Assembly (NCBI GenBank): GCA_034190295.1
Contig: JAXHSW010000002.1
Location: 72,006 to 136,005, forward strand
DNA: 64,000 nt
Direction: 5' to 3'
Source: Okeania sp034190295
GTDB lineage: Bacteria; Cyanobacteriota; Cyanobacteriia; Cyanobacteriales; Microcoleaceae
The translations under genes and the position numbers were made by a program. Position 1 is the first letter of the stretch, and every line of letters begins with the position of its first letter. This document shows, in pieces, positions 26,399 to 34,896 of this stretch. The notes below the pieces were generated by a model. That model had not been told where the DNA came from. It did not search any database and saw only the letters and a program-made list of their open reading frames with translations.

Positions 26399-27247
26399 AT
26401 GGATATAGTTAAGCAGACTGAAAAAGAACTGGTTCTAAAAGATAAATTATGGCTCTTGTTGTTTATTGTTTTTCCCTGTATAGCAGGACCACTGTTTATT
26501 TCTCTAATAACTTTATCAGAGATGGGGTTATCAGAGATGGGGGCAGTAATTAAAGCTTCATGTCAACGAGTCGAACCAACTCAAGTTAATTGTCAGATCA
26601 ATAGCTCAAAGTATTTCGGTTTAATTAAAGATTCTTCTACTTCCTTGACTAGGGTAACAGAAACTAAATTGAACTCACGGAAGAAGAAGGACAGTGATGG
26701 TGACACTTATTTTGATTATTTTGTTACCCTAGTAAGTCAAACAGGGAAAGAAGTTGTCAGTTTGCAGAATAATTCATATCCTCAAGAAATAATGGAAATG
26801 GTGGTAAAAATTAACACATTTATCAATTATTCAACTGAGCCATCTCTGCTTATTCACTACGATCTACGTTGGAAATGGAGAAACCTGGTATTTTTAGCTT
26901 TCCACATTGCCTTTATTGGAATGGGAATCTTTATTGCATACCCAGCTTTTTACTTACAAACACTAATACTTACCAAAAGAGAACGACAATTAACCTACAA
27001 AGTATTTTCTTTATTGGGTATCAAAACCAAGCGCTATTCCTTTGCCCAAATTCAAGAATTCATCCTAGAAAGTGACACAGATTTTGATGGAGATAAACTC
27101 TATCGCTTAAAGGTAGTATTACCACCAGAAAATCATCAGCGGGAAATCAATTTAATAAGTGATTCTGACATTGAAAAAGTTAAAAAATTAGCTAATGGTG
27201 TGGCTGATTTTATCGAGATACCCTATAAAGAAGTGTCAAATGAGTAA
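26399..27247 (+). CDS. Tandem membrane protein paralog 4
   Basis: Start at 26399 (MDIVKQTEKELVLKD) by alignment with the other three and by ACAGGAG upstream; an in-frame codon at 26321 is in the leader hairpin and is not used. The 282-residue product keeps CQRVEPTQVNCQ and both helices, and carries an internal duplication SEMGLSEMG after the first helix. The C-terminal domain is closest to paralog 1, with DSDTDFDGDK-type acidic loop, while the middle is closest to paralog 3, which suggests recombination between copies. Confidence 0.75.
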   Translation: MDIVKQTEKELVLKDKLWLLLFIVFPCIAGPLFISLITLSEMGLSEMGAVIKASCQRVEPTQVNCQINSSKYFGLIKDSSTSLTRVTETKLNSRKKKDSDGDTYFDYFVTLVSQTGKEVVSLQNNSYPQEIMEMVVKINTFINYSTEPSLLIHYDLRWKWRNLVFLAFHIAFIGMGIFIAYPAFYLQTLILTKRERQLTYKVFSLLGIKTKRYSFAQIQEFILESDTDFDGDKLYRLKVVLPPENHQREINLISDSDIEKVKKLANGVADFIEIPYKEVSNE

Positions 27248-27440
27248 TCATTTTTTTTCAGCGTTTGAGTGAGTTTAGTATAACGGAAATGTCTATACAT
27301 TTAAAATATTAAGTTTTGTAAACGGAACTGGTAATATCTGTAAAATTGCCATGTTTTGTTGATGAATAATAGAGTAAGACGCTTTGAGTTATTACTATTT
27401 ATTCCAAGCTAGATCGAATTTTGCATAATTTTCCAGAAAC
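27248..27440. repeat. Tail repeat and truncated fifth unit
   Basis: This block matches 26129-26320 (CAGCGTTTGAGTGAGTTTAG onwards). It then enters the head of the next leader (GAATTTTGCATAATTTT) and breaks off, as if a fifth unit was lost. Confidence 0.7.
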
Positions 27441-27540
27441 TAGCTGATTAATAAGTATAAAGAAAAAATAGACACTTAATATATGACCTCAATTATTAGA
27501 GTGGCTATAGAAAATTATATCAATCTCAAATAGGTGAAAT

Positions 27541-27744
27541 ATGATGATGAAAATAGGTGAAATTCTAATCCGCAGACAGTTAATTTCTCAAGCTCAATTA
27601 AATCAAGTAATAGATATTCAAGCTTCATGCTGTGAAAAAATTGGTGAGCTTTTATTATTTCAAGGTTGGATTAGAGAAGATGATTTAGAAGCCGCTTTAA
27701 GAGAACAATATTGGCGAGAAAATGGTTATTGGGTAATTGATTAA
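27541..27744 (+). CDS. Stand-alone MshEN-like (c-di-GMP-binding type) domain protein
   Basis: The 67-residue product is almost only an MshEN domain. Two 24-residue motifs (4-27, KIGEILIRRQLISQ...; 33-56, KIGELLLFQGWIRE...) are separated by exactly five residues (ASCCE), the 24-5-24 layout of c-di-GMP-binding GspE/MshE N-terminal domains. The usual RLG is KIG in both motifs and the Gly at motif position 10 is Gln in the first, so binding may be weakened. There is no ATPase. The start is one of three ATGs (27541, 27544, 27547), with AGGTG at 27532-27536. It may be a small signal-binding adaptor; this is inference. Confidence 0.7.
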   Translation: MMMKIGEILIRRQLISQAQLNQVIDIQASCCEKIGELLLFQGWIREDDLEAALREQYWRENGYWVID

Positions 27745-27813
27745 ATATAGAAGAAGGAAGTTATATCATGTCCGGTTGAATAGTTATAAATAAATTACGG
27801 AGTCCTCAGGAGT

Positions 27814-28050
27814 CAACCCACCCCTAACCCCTCCCTGGAGGGGAAGAAAACCCACCCCTAACCCCGACCTGGAGGGGAAGAAAACCCACCCCTAACCCCG
27901 ACCTGGAGGGGAAGAAAACCCACCCCTAACCCCGACCTGGAGGGGAAGTCAACCCACCCCTAACCCCGACCTGGAGGGGAAGAAAACCCACCCCTAACCC
28001 CGACCTGGAGGGGAAGAAAACCCACCCCTAACCCCTCCCTGGAGGGGAAG
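27814..28050. repeat. 34-bp minisatellite, about seven copies
   Basis: Units of CCCACCCCTAACCCCGACC followed by TGGAGGGGAAGAAAA recur every 34 bp; the first and last copies have CTCCC in place of GACC. Each unit holds a CCCC...GGGG pair. Confidence 0.9.
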
Positions 28051-28082
28051 AAGGAAGAAGGAAAAAAGCATTTACGGGAGTT

Positions 28083-28160
28083 ACGCAAATTGACCTGTAG
28101 GGGCGAATGGCATTTGCTTCGCATACTTCGTAACGCCCTTTCTATATGTAGAGTCCCTTT
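28083..28160. repeat. Degenerate family A MITE remnant
   Basis: GAGTTACGCAAATTGACC, TGTAGGGGCGAATGGCATT and ATATGTAGAGTCCC are pieces typical of family A, but the right terminal repeat is not found. Confidence 0.45.
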
Positions 28161-28191
28161 TTTTAATAGAGACAAAAGCTGATTATTCATC

Positions 28192-28222
28192 AAGGTATTC
28201 CACGGGATGCCTTTTTTTTTTT
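28192..28222 (+). terminator. Intrinsic terminator-like hairpin
   Basis: AAGGTATTC and GGGATGCCTT pair (with G-T pairs) around a CACG loop, followed by about 11 T. It separates the MshEN gene from the VWA lipoprotein gene. A second palindrome, GCGAGCA-AGA-TGCTCGC, is at 28307-28323. Confidence 0.65.
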
Positions 28223-28380
28223 GCATAAATAGGGAGAAAAAGGCTGATTAATAAATATATAGTAGTCGCCACTATAGTTAGGACATCGGGTAAGATGATT
28301 CATAACGCGAGCAAGATGCTCGCACTAATTTTCCTAACCAACTTGGCCGTTACTATAGCTAAATTAACTATCATATAAAA

Positions 28381-30078
28381 ATGAAAATCAACTGGCAAAA
28401 AATCAGTCTAATTCCCAGCTTAGGACTTCTGTTTCTGGGAGCTTGTGCTCCAGCTAATAATTCCTCAAATACTTCAGGGTTGGAAGTCAAATTTTTAGTT
28501 GGCAGTGCTTTAGCAAAATTCTGTAACCAAGCTGCCACCCAACTAAACCAACAACAACCAAAACTCGATAATGGTCAATCTTTTTACCTAAAATGTGAAG
28601 CTAAAGGTAGCGGGGATGTAGTCACAGATATCATTTCTTTATCCCAACAACTCAAAAGTGGAACCACCCAACCAGACTCCCCAAAATTTCCCACCCTAAT
28701 TTCCGTAGATGGAGAAATTTATCATTCCCAACTCTTATATCAAATCAATCAAATCTATCCCGGACAAAACTATATTCCTCAAATCACTGACGCCCCTTTG
28801 TTAGCAAACAGTCCCATGGTATTCATGGTGTCACAAGAAATAGCAGCAGGATTACGGGGACAACCAGATATATACCGCTCCCTCGTCAATGCTAAAACTC
28901 ACCAAGACCTAGACCCTAATAGTCCTCAACTGCCAATACATTATGTTCACACTGCTCCCACTCGTTCCAATTCTGGTCTGCAAACCTTGGTAGCTCAATT
29001 TGCCTCTGTTGCCAATAAACGCCCCGAACAACTCACTGTTGCTGACATACAACAATATCAACCCCAAATCCAAAAAATTCAGAGCAAAGTCACTCGCTAC
29101 GGAGCTTCCACCAGTTCCCTAGCTGAAGATATGGTGAAAAATGGTCCGTTTTGGGCTTCGATCGCTTCTGTTTATGAGTCTTCTGTAATAGAGGCAAATA
29201 CTGATAATACTCAAACTCGCTATGAGGCAATTTATCCCAGTTCTACTTTCACTTCTAATATGAGAGCAATTTTACCAACTGCACCCTGGGTGAGTGAGGA
29301 TGAGCAAGAAGCAGCAGAAAAAGTCATTGAATATTTGCGATCGCCAACCGCCCAAAAAATTCTGACAGACTTAGGTCTCAGACCAGGGATACCGGGGGTT
29401 TCTTTGGGAGCAAAATTTTCTCCCCAATACGGAGTAGACCCCAATGCTCAATATGATTCTCTGCGGACTCCCCAACCAGAAGTAGTTAATGCCATGATTA
29501 AGTCTTGGCAGGAATTTGCGAAGAAACCATCCCAGGTGGTTTTGGTAGTTGACTCTTCTGGGTCTATGAAGGGTGACAAATTACCTGCTGTTCAGAATAC
29601 TTTGCGCTACTATCTTGAGGGTTTAGGACCAAAAGAAAGAATTGCTCTGATTGATTTTGACTCTGAAATTCAAGCTCCGGTTTGGGTTGATGGTACTACT
29701 GAAGGTCGCGCTCGCGGTATGCAGTTTATTAGTAGTTTGAAAGCGAATGGTGGTACGAGACTTTATGATGCTGCTTTGAATGCCAGAAATTTATTACAGG
29801 AAAATCTCAGTTCTGATGCTATTAATGCTGTAGTTATTTTAACTGATGGGGAAGATTCTGGTTCTAAAACTTCTCTCCAACAACTGAGCGATAATCTGAA
29901 AAATAGTGGATTTAATTCTGACAAAAGGATTGCTTTTTTTACTGTTGGTTATGGGAAAGAGGGAGAATTTGATGCTAAAGTTTTGAAACAAATTGCTAGC
30001 TTAAATGGTGGTTATTATCGTCAGGGAGACCCAGAAAGTATTGTTAGTTTAATGTCCGATCTACAAACAGAATTTTAG
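28381..30078 (+). CDS. Lipoprotein with type II substrate-binding domain and VWA domain
   Basis: The 565-residue product has a lipoprotein signal (SLGLLFLGAC) with the lipobox Cys at 22. Residues 35-350 are an extracellular solute-binding fold of the molybdate/phosphate-like type II class (VKFLVGSALAKF, APTRSNSGLQTLVAQFA, EKVIEYLRSPTAQ). Residues 385-560 are a von Willebrand A domain with a full MIDAS start DSSGS at 391-395 and TDGEDSG later. It is therefore predicted to be anchored outside the cytoplasmic membrane, to bind a small ligand, and to make metal-dependent protein contacts. Ligand and partner unknown. It lies 128 bp before the coiled-coil gene and likely forms an operon with it. 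Confidence 0.85.
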   Translation: MKINWQKISLIPSLGLLFLGACAPANNSSNTSGLEVKFLVGSALAKFCNQAATQLNQQQPKLDNGQSFYLKCEAKGSGDVVTDIISLSQQLKSGTTQPDSPKFPTLISVDGEIYHSQLLYQINQIYPGQNYIPQITDAPLLANSPMVFMVSQEIAAGLRGQPDIYRSLVNAKTHQDLDPNSPQLPIHYVHTAPTRSNSGLQTLVAQFASVANKRPEQLTVADIQQYQPQIQKIQSKVTRYGASTSSLAEDMVKNGPFWASIASVYESSVIEANTDNTQTRYEAIYPSSTFTSNMRAILPTAPWVSEDEQEAAEKVIEYLRSPTAQKILTDLGLRPGIPGVSLGAKFSPQYGVDPNAQYDSLRTPQPEVVNAMIKSWQEFAKKPSQVVLVVDSSGSMKGDKLPAVQNTLRYYLEGLGPKERIALIDFDSEIQAPVWVDGTTEGRARGMQFISSLKANGGTRLYDAALNARNLLQENLSSDAINAVVILTDGEDSGSKTSLQQLSDNLKNSGFNSDKRIAFFTVGYGKEGEFDAKVLKQIASLNGGYYRQGDPESIVSLMSDLQTEF

Positions 30079-30206
30079 GGTGCAACGATAATGCATGAAT
30101 AAAGCCAAAAATTTATCGCTTTTAGGCAACAGGGAATATATAGAAAAAAAGTATTTTTGCTTGGTATGAGATGCACCCGAATTTTAATTTTTATTTGGAG
30201 GGAAAT

Positions 30207-30926
30207 ATGAAATTAGTGAATCCGTTTGATTATCCTATATCTATATTAATAGGTGGATTTTTGTTAATAACTGGTGTCCGGTTTGTGAGGTTGCCAAATT
30301 TTGTAATTTTACCTGCTACGGCGGTTGTTTCTGTGGCAAGTGCTACAGTGTTGAAGTCGAAAGAACCCGATGCTGAAAAGTTGGCAAAAAAACAGTTAGA
30401 ACAAGAGTTAGAAGTTATTTCTGGACTGGCAAAAAATTTGGCAGAAAAAGCTGAAGTCTTGCGTCAAGAAGCTAATCAATTGTTAGGTGGTGAAGCGTTT
30501 CAAATGGAATTATTAGTAACAGTTCAATCAGTATGCGATCGCGCTATTGAACTGCCCCATAAAATTCAAGAAATGTATCGAGAATTACCGACAAATGAGG
30601 CATTATTATCTGTGGAGGATTTGGAAAGACAACTATTAGAAGTTAGGAGTAAGCAAAGGTCAACATCTGATATTAGTCAACAGCAATTAAAACAATTAGC
30701 TGCTAGTTTAAAACGAAATATTCAGTTAGCAAAAGCTGGAAAAGATACTCGGCAAGCAAAAATTCTTAGTCTGCATACAATGGTTCAAGATTCGGCAGGA
30801 TTATTGCAAGAACTAGAGAATAAATTGCGGAATGCTAACTTGAATGATTTGGCAGAAATTCAAGAATTACGCAGTTTAAGTGATGAGTTAAATAGCTATC
30901 AAAATAATATGAAAATATTCCTTTGA
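30207..30926 (+). CDS. Membrane-anchored coiled-coil protein
   Basis: Start at 30207 (MKLVNPFDYP) because GGAGGGA at 30197-30203 directly precedes it; an upstream in-frame ATG at 30171 is less good. The 239-residue product has two hydrophobic segments at about 7-24 and 29-48 (ISILIGGFLLITGVRFV; NFVILPATAVVSVASATVL) forming a hairpin, then about 190 residues of charged, heptad-like helix (EKLAKKQLEQELEVISGLAKN...). The shape recalls PspA-like or scaffold proteins, without a diagnostic motif. It follows the VWA lipoprotein by 128 bp, which suggests a joint role at the membrane. Confidence 0.65.
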   Translation: MKLVNPFDYPISILIGGFLLITGVRFVRLPNFVILPATAVVSVASATVLKSKEPDAEKLAKKQLEQELEVISGLAKNLAEKAEVLRQEANQLLGGEAFQMELLVTVQSVCDRAIELPHKIQEMYRELPTNEALLSVEDLERQLLEVRSKQRSTSDISQQQLKQLAASLKRNIQLAKAGKDTRQAKILSLHTMVQDSAGLLQELENKLRNANLNDLAEIQELRSLSDELNSYQNNMKIFL

Positions 30927-31233
30927 TAAGAAGTAAGAAGGAAGAAGTAAGAAGGAAGAAGGAAGAAGGAAGAAGGAAGAAGACCTTTATTTATCTAAGA
31001 TAGAAGATTATACCATGTCCGGATAATTAGCGATCGAAAAACTTATTCTCTTGCTTAAACAGTAAATCTTTCTATTTTCCCTACTCCCCTATTCCCCCGC
31101 TCCCCTACTCCTTAAAAAAGACTTTTTCAGCAAGCCCTAAGTAAATTGATTTGATTGTCCCCCTAAAAAGAATTAAGTTTGCATAAATCATTAAATTATT
31201 TCTGATATTTTTATAAGTACCAGAAAGAAAATT

Positions 31234-31431
31234 ATGAAAAATAAACTTGATTCTCTTTTGTTGGTAGCACTTTTCACAACAACTATGACTTTTTTACGAG
31301 AGGAGAAAATACTAATAAATAAGTTGAATGATAGTTTGCCTGAAGCTGAAATAGCTATTATTAAACAACAAAAAAATCATCAAGAGGATGAACAACCACC
31401 TGTTCCAGATAAAGATGCTGGCAGTCGTTAA
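31234..31431 (+). CDS. Small hypothetical protein with N-terminal hydrophobic segment
   Basis: The 65-residue product starts MKNKLDSLLLVALFTTTMTF, a possible signal or anchor, and ends in an acidic, proline-rich tail (HQEDEQPPVPDKDAGSR). The ribosome site is weak (AGAAAG). It lies in a repeat-rich gap between the coiled-coil gene and a substrate-binding gene. Not recognised; kept because of the signal-like start. Confidence 0.4.
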   Translation: MKNKLDSLLLVALFTTTMTFLREEKILINKLNDSLPEAEIAIIKQQKNHQEDEQPPVPDKDAGSR

Positions 31432-31754
31432 AATTAATCAGCAGAAGTAAGAAGGAAGAAGAAAGAAGGAAGAAGGCTTTAGTTATCTACTAGGATAGAA
31501 GGAATAAAAAAGCTTTAGTTATCTAGGATAGAATATTGATGATTGATGATTGATATTCCGTTGTTTTAGAGATTCCATAAGTCAAGACTTGCTATATATA
31601 GATTACAACTAGGAGTTAACGATGCCATAAGTAGCAAATAAAATATGAGAAATTTTCTAACAATATGTACTTGACCCACCAAGAAAATCCCAGAGAATAA
31701 AATTTACGAAAAACAATAGTCTTTTGACAGTAAAAAAAACAGCAATATTAGAGG

Positions 31755-31895
31755 GCGGGTTTTTTAACGAAGTCAGAAATCAAAAGTCTGCAAGTCAGCA
31801 AGTGTACCCACCCCTAACCCCTCCCAGGAGGGGAACTAGGGGATTTGAGCTTCGCTCCAAAAATATTTCGCTTTAACAGGCGGGGTTTTAGACCC
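31755..31895. repeat. Composite dispersed repeat
   Basis: CTAACCCCTCCCAGGAGGGG, GAGCTTCGCTCCAAAAATATTT and AACAGGCGGGG lie here in the order opposite to 2459-2690. The rest of 31432-32017 has GGAAGAAGG microsatellite (31447-31480) and no gene. Confidence 0.6.
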
Positions 31896-32017
31896 ATATT
31901 ATTTTTATAAATCATCGCGCTGACCTCAAAGCTTTTGGTTAAACCAGCCCCTACAAAATTTCAACGTTTAATTAGACTTAACTGTTAACTGAATTGACAC
32001 TAGGAGAATATTTAACC

Positions 32018-33121
32018 ATGACAATTACAAATCAGAAATCTATCAAAAATCGTCGCATTTTATCTGGAATACTTACTTGCACAGCATTAGCTTTAGCTTA
32101 CGCACCAATTCCAGGATTAAATCAAAAAATTATAGTAGTTAGTGGCACAGAATTTGCCGAACCACTCCAACAAATAGAAACTCAATTTGAGCAAAAATAT
32201 CCCCAGATAAACTTAGAATTAAAATTCCAAGGTTCCCAAGATATTATCAACAATTACATAGACAAAAAAAACGACTTTAATCCTACAGTTTTAATCCCGA
32301 CAAATGCAGCACTATTAGATGAATTAAACCAACGCTGGCAAAGTCAAAATAATACCCAAGCATTCTATCAACAACCAACAGCGATCGCCAAAACTTTCCT
32401 AGTAGGTGTTGCTTGGCCCGAACGTGGCAAAATCTTATTTCCCAATGGCAAATTTTCCTGGCAACAATTAGAAAAAGCAATGGCAGCAGGTAGCTGGCAA
32501 AAAATAGGCGGTAAACAACAATGGGGTAGTTTTGATTTCGTCACCACCGACCCAACTCGTTCCAATAGTGGACAAATAACCATGAATTTGTGGGCACAGT
32601 CAAAAAGTGGCAAAAACTTGAATACACCCGCCGTTGAATCATTATTTAGTAAAGTCAAACGCTCAGTTTATTTGCCTCCCCGTTCCACCGATATATTGTT
32701 ACAAGAATTTATAGCTCGCGGGCCTAATGATGCGGATGTAGCAACAGTTTACGAAAGCATCGCCCTCTACCGTTGGCAACAGTCAGGTGCAGCTCAAAAT
32801 AAACCTTATCAAATTTATTATCTCAACCCCACCGTAGAAACTGTAGCAACAGCAGCGGTCGTGCGTCGGGATGTAAATGGGGCAACTGCTAATGCTGCTG
32901 GTAAATTTGTAGATTTCTTGACTCAACCAGAACAACAAAAAGTATTTGTGCAGTATGGTTTCCGTCCTTCCCGTGGCAATATAGATTTGCTCTCAGTTAC
33001 CAATAGTCCTTGGAATCAAAATATTCCTGGCGCTCAGGTTAATCCACAAATTACCACTTTACCAGCACCACAACCATCTGTTTTGGGAGAAATTCAAAAG
33101 TTGTGGCAACGAGTGCAGTAG
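32018..33121 (+). CDS. Secreted/anchored type II substrate-binding protein
   Basis: Start at 32018 (MTITNQKSIKNRRILSG) with AGGAGA at 32002-32007. An uncleaved or signal helix is at about 16-32. The 367-residue body is a type II periplasmic binding fold: IIVVSGTEFAEPLQQIETQF, TDPTRSNSGQITMNLWAQ and KVFVQYGFRPSRG. The phrase TRSNSG is shared with the VWA lipoprotein upstream, so the two are related sensors. No permease gene is near, which argues for sensing rather than transport (inference). The gene end runs straight into a 53-bp minisatellite. Confidence 0.8.
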   Translation: MTITNQKSIKNRRILSGILTCTALALAYAPIPGLNQKIIVVSGTEFAEPLQQIETQFEQKYPQINLELKFQGSQDIINNYIDKKNDFNPTVLIPTNAALLDELNQRWQSQNNTQAFYQQPTAIAKTFLVGVAWPERGKILFPNGKFSWQQLEKAMAAGSWQKIGGKQQWGSFDFVTTDPTRSNSGQITMNLWAQSKSGKNLNTPAVESLFSKVKRSVYLPPRSTDILLQEFIARGPNDADVATVYESIALYRWQQSGAAQNKPYQIYYLNPTVETVATAAVVRRDVNGATANAAGKFVDFLTQPEQQKVFVQYGFRPSRGNIDLLSVTNSPWNQNIPGAQVNPQITTLPAPQPSVLGEIQKLWQRVQ

Positions 33122-33513
33122 GGGAGTGGCTCACACTGATTTTGCCACGGATACACGGATACCGAAGGAATTGGGGGAGTGGCTCACACTGATTTTGCCA
33201 CGGATACACGGATACCGAAGGAATTGGGGGAGTGGCTCACACTGATTTTGCCACGGATACACGGATACCGAAGGAATTGGGGGAGTGGCTCACANNNNNN
33301 NNNNNNNNNNNNNNNNNNNNNNNNNNNNNNNNNNNNNNNNNNNNNNNNNNNNNNNNNNNNNNNNNNNNNNNNNNNNNNNNNNNNNNNNNNNNNNCCGATT
33401 TTGCCACGGATACACGGATACCGAAGGAATTGGGGGAGTGGCTCACACTGATTTTGCCACGGATACACGGATACCGAAGGAATTGGGGGAGTGGCTCACA
33501 CTGATTATGGCGC
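33122..33513. repeat. 53-bp minisatellite with a scaffold gap
   Basis: Units of GGGGAGTGGCTCACACTGAT, TTTGCCACGGATACACGGAT and ACCGAAGGAATT repeat every 53 bp with near identity. Frames read across it are artefacts. The gap 33295-33394 means the copy number is unknown. Confidence 0.9.
33295..33394. other. Assembly gap (100 N)
   Basis: Exactly 100 N inside the 53-bp minisatellite; the size is a placeholder. Confidence 0.98.
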
Positions 33514-34077
33514 TTGTGGTGGAACATTTTTTAGACCGAGTTAATTTGATATAACTTTACGATCGCTAATCAAATGGACATGATATTGGTGGTTGATTCT
33601 TATCTGCATATGTTAAATATCACTTAGAAATACATTATATTAACACGGCTAAAAAATGTTAATTTCAGATCGTTTTGAACTGAATATTATCAATTTAGTA
33701 GCAAAAACAAGTTGTTATTTGGCATAGAGTAATAATGAATCAAATTACAAGGGAATGTTTTTCCCACTATTGTCTCTCTTGGTCAGCATTCCCTTGCGTC
33801 TGCCGCCGACGCGGGGTCGCACCGCTATTTCCTGCTATGTATTTAAACAACTTAGTCCATTTGTAAATTTCAGTATATTTAACTAGCTATCAGCTTTTAG
33901 CAGCTCTGGTTAAAATCCCTTTCTAAACTTTAGAAAAATAATCTTGCTGAGTGCTGAGTGCTGAGTGCTAACCGCTTTTTTAATGTAGAATATTTTTTTT
34001 CAATAGCCTAAAATAGAATAACAGACAAAAAAACAAATCTCGTACCAATATACATTGCGTAAGGATACTTAGAGCAA
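33514..34077. other. Intergenic stretch without a supported gene
   Basis: I see only a GAGTGCT heptad run at about 33953-33980 and a GGACATGATATT fragment at about 33574 that resembles the end of MITE family D. Confidence 0.5.
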
Positions 34078-34668
34078 ATGTTTTTTCTAGGAATTGGACT
34101 CTTAATTATGGGTCTAATATTAGCAATAGTAAGTGGAATATGGGGCTTAGTTCAAGCTTTTAGTGAAGGCACATTATGGGGTGTTGCTTATTTATTTGTT
34201 CCTTTTGCTTTTGTCATTTTTTATCTGAAAAATTGGAGTAAAACAAAAATCAGAAAAAATTTTATCTTGATGATAATTGGTTTGATTTTGTCTCTTGTAG
34301 GGAGTGGAGCTTTAGGAAATCATATAACTAATAATTTTGTGGTTAATTCTGCCAATATTCCCGAAAAACCAACTATTACTACTAGCTCCGATACTACTAA
34401 CTCGGAAAATACTTCAACAAAGATAGAAACAACCGAAGTTATTTCAGACCCATTTAGAGAAGGAATAAATGCAGCAACAAAAGCAGCCGAACTTGCCCAA
34501 ACAGCTAATACTCAAACACAGTGGAATGAAGTAGCAATGACTTGGCATCAAGCTTTAGTTTTAATGAAAGAAGTTCCTGAATCTCATACTAAATATGAAG
34601 TTGCCCAAAACAGAATTGATTTATATCGAAATAATCGAGAAATTGCTAAAAAAAAGGCTAGCTCTTAA
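34078..34668 (+). CDS. Membrane protein with C-terminal helical (TPR-like) domain
   Basis: The 196-residue product has three hydrophobic helices at about 2-25, 34-51 and 61-80, followed by a Thr/Ser-rich linker (TITTSSDTTNSENTSTK). Residues 125-190 (INAATKAAELAQTANTQTQWNEVAMTWHQALVLMKEVPE) form a TPR-like helix set that is common at the ends of cyanobacterial membrane and kinase proteins. No specific function is known. No clear ribosome site. It lies alone before the DUF1517 gene. Confidence 0.65.
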   Translation: MFFLGIGLLIMGLILAIVSGIWGLVQAFSEGTLWGVAYLFVPFAFVIFYLKNWSKTKIRKNFILMIIGLILSLVGSGALGNHITNNFVVNSANIPEKPTITTSSDTTNSENTSTKIETTEVISDPFREGINAATKAAELAQTANTQTQWNEVAMTWHQALVLMKEVPESHTKYEVAQNRIDLYRNNREIAKKKASS

Positions 34669-34896
34669 CGAAGTCAGAAGTCAAAAGTCAGAAGTTAGAA
34701 GTTATTTTTGGAGGGTTTTTCAAAATCTCCGTTATCAAAATATTTCACCTTAAAAGGCATAATTTTAGACTCAATTACTTTGTTGAAGAAGGAAGAAAAA
34801 ATGGATGGGGACTCAAACCCTAACCAATTATCTACACGGTGTAGACTGTGGGGTATTAAACCCAAAATAAAAAGATAAATTAGGAGAAATCAGGAA

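Noticed and set aside
33122..33513. Possible CRISPR array
   Set aside because: The repeat units are contiguous with no unique spacers, and no cas gene is near.
33179..33554. Several overlapping frames on both strands
   Set aside because: They are translations of the 53-bp minisatellite and run through the N gap.
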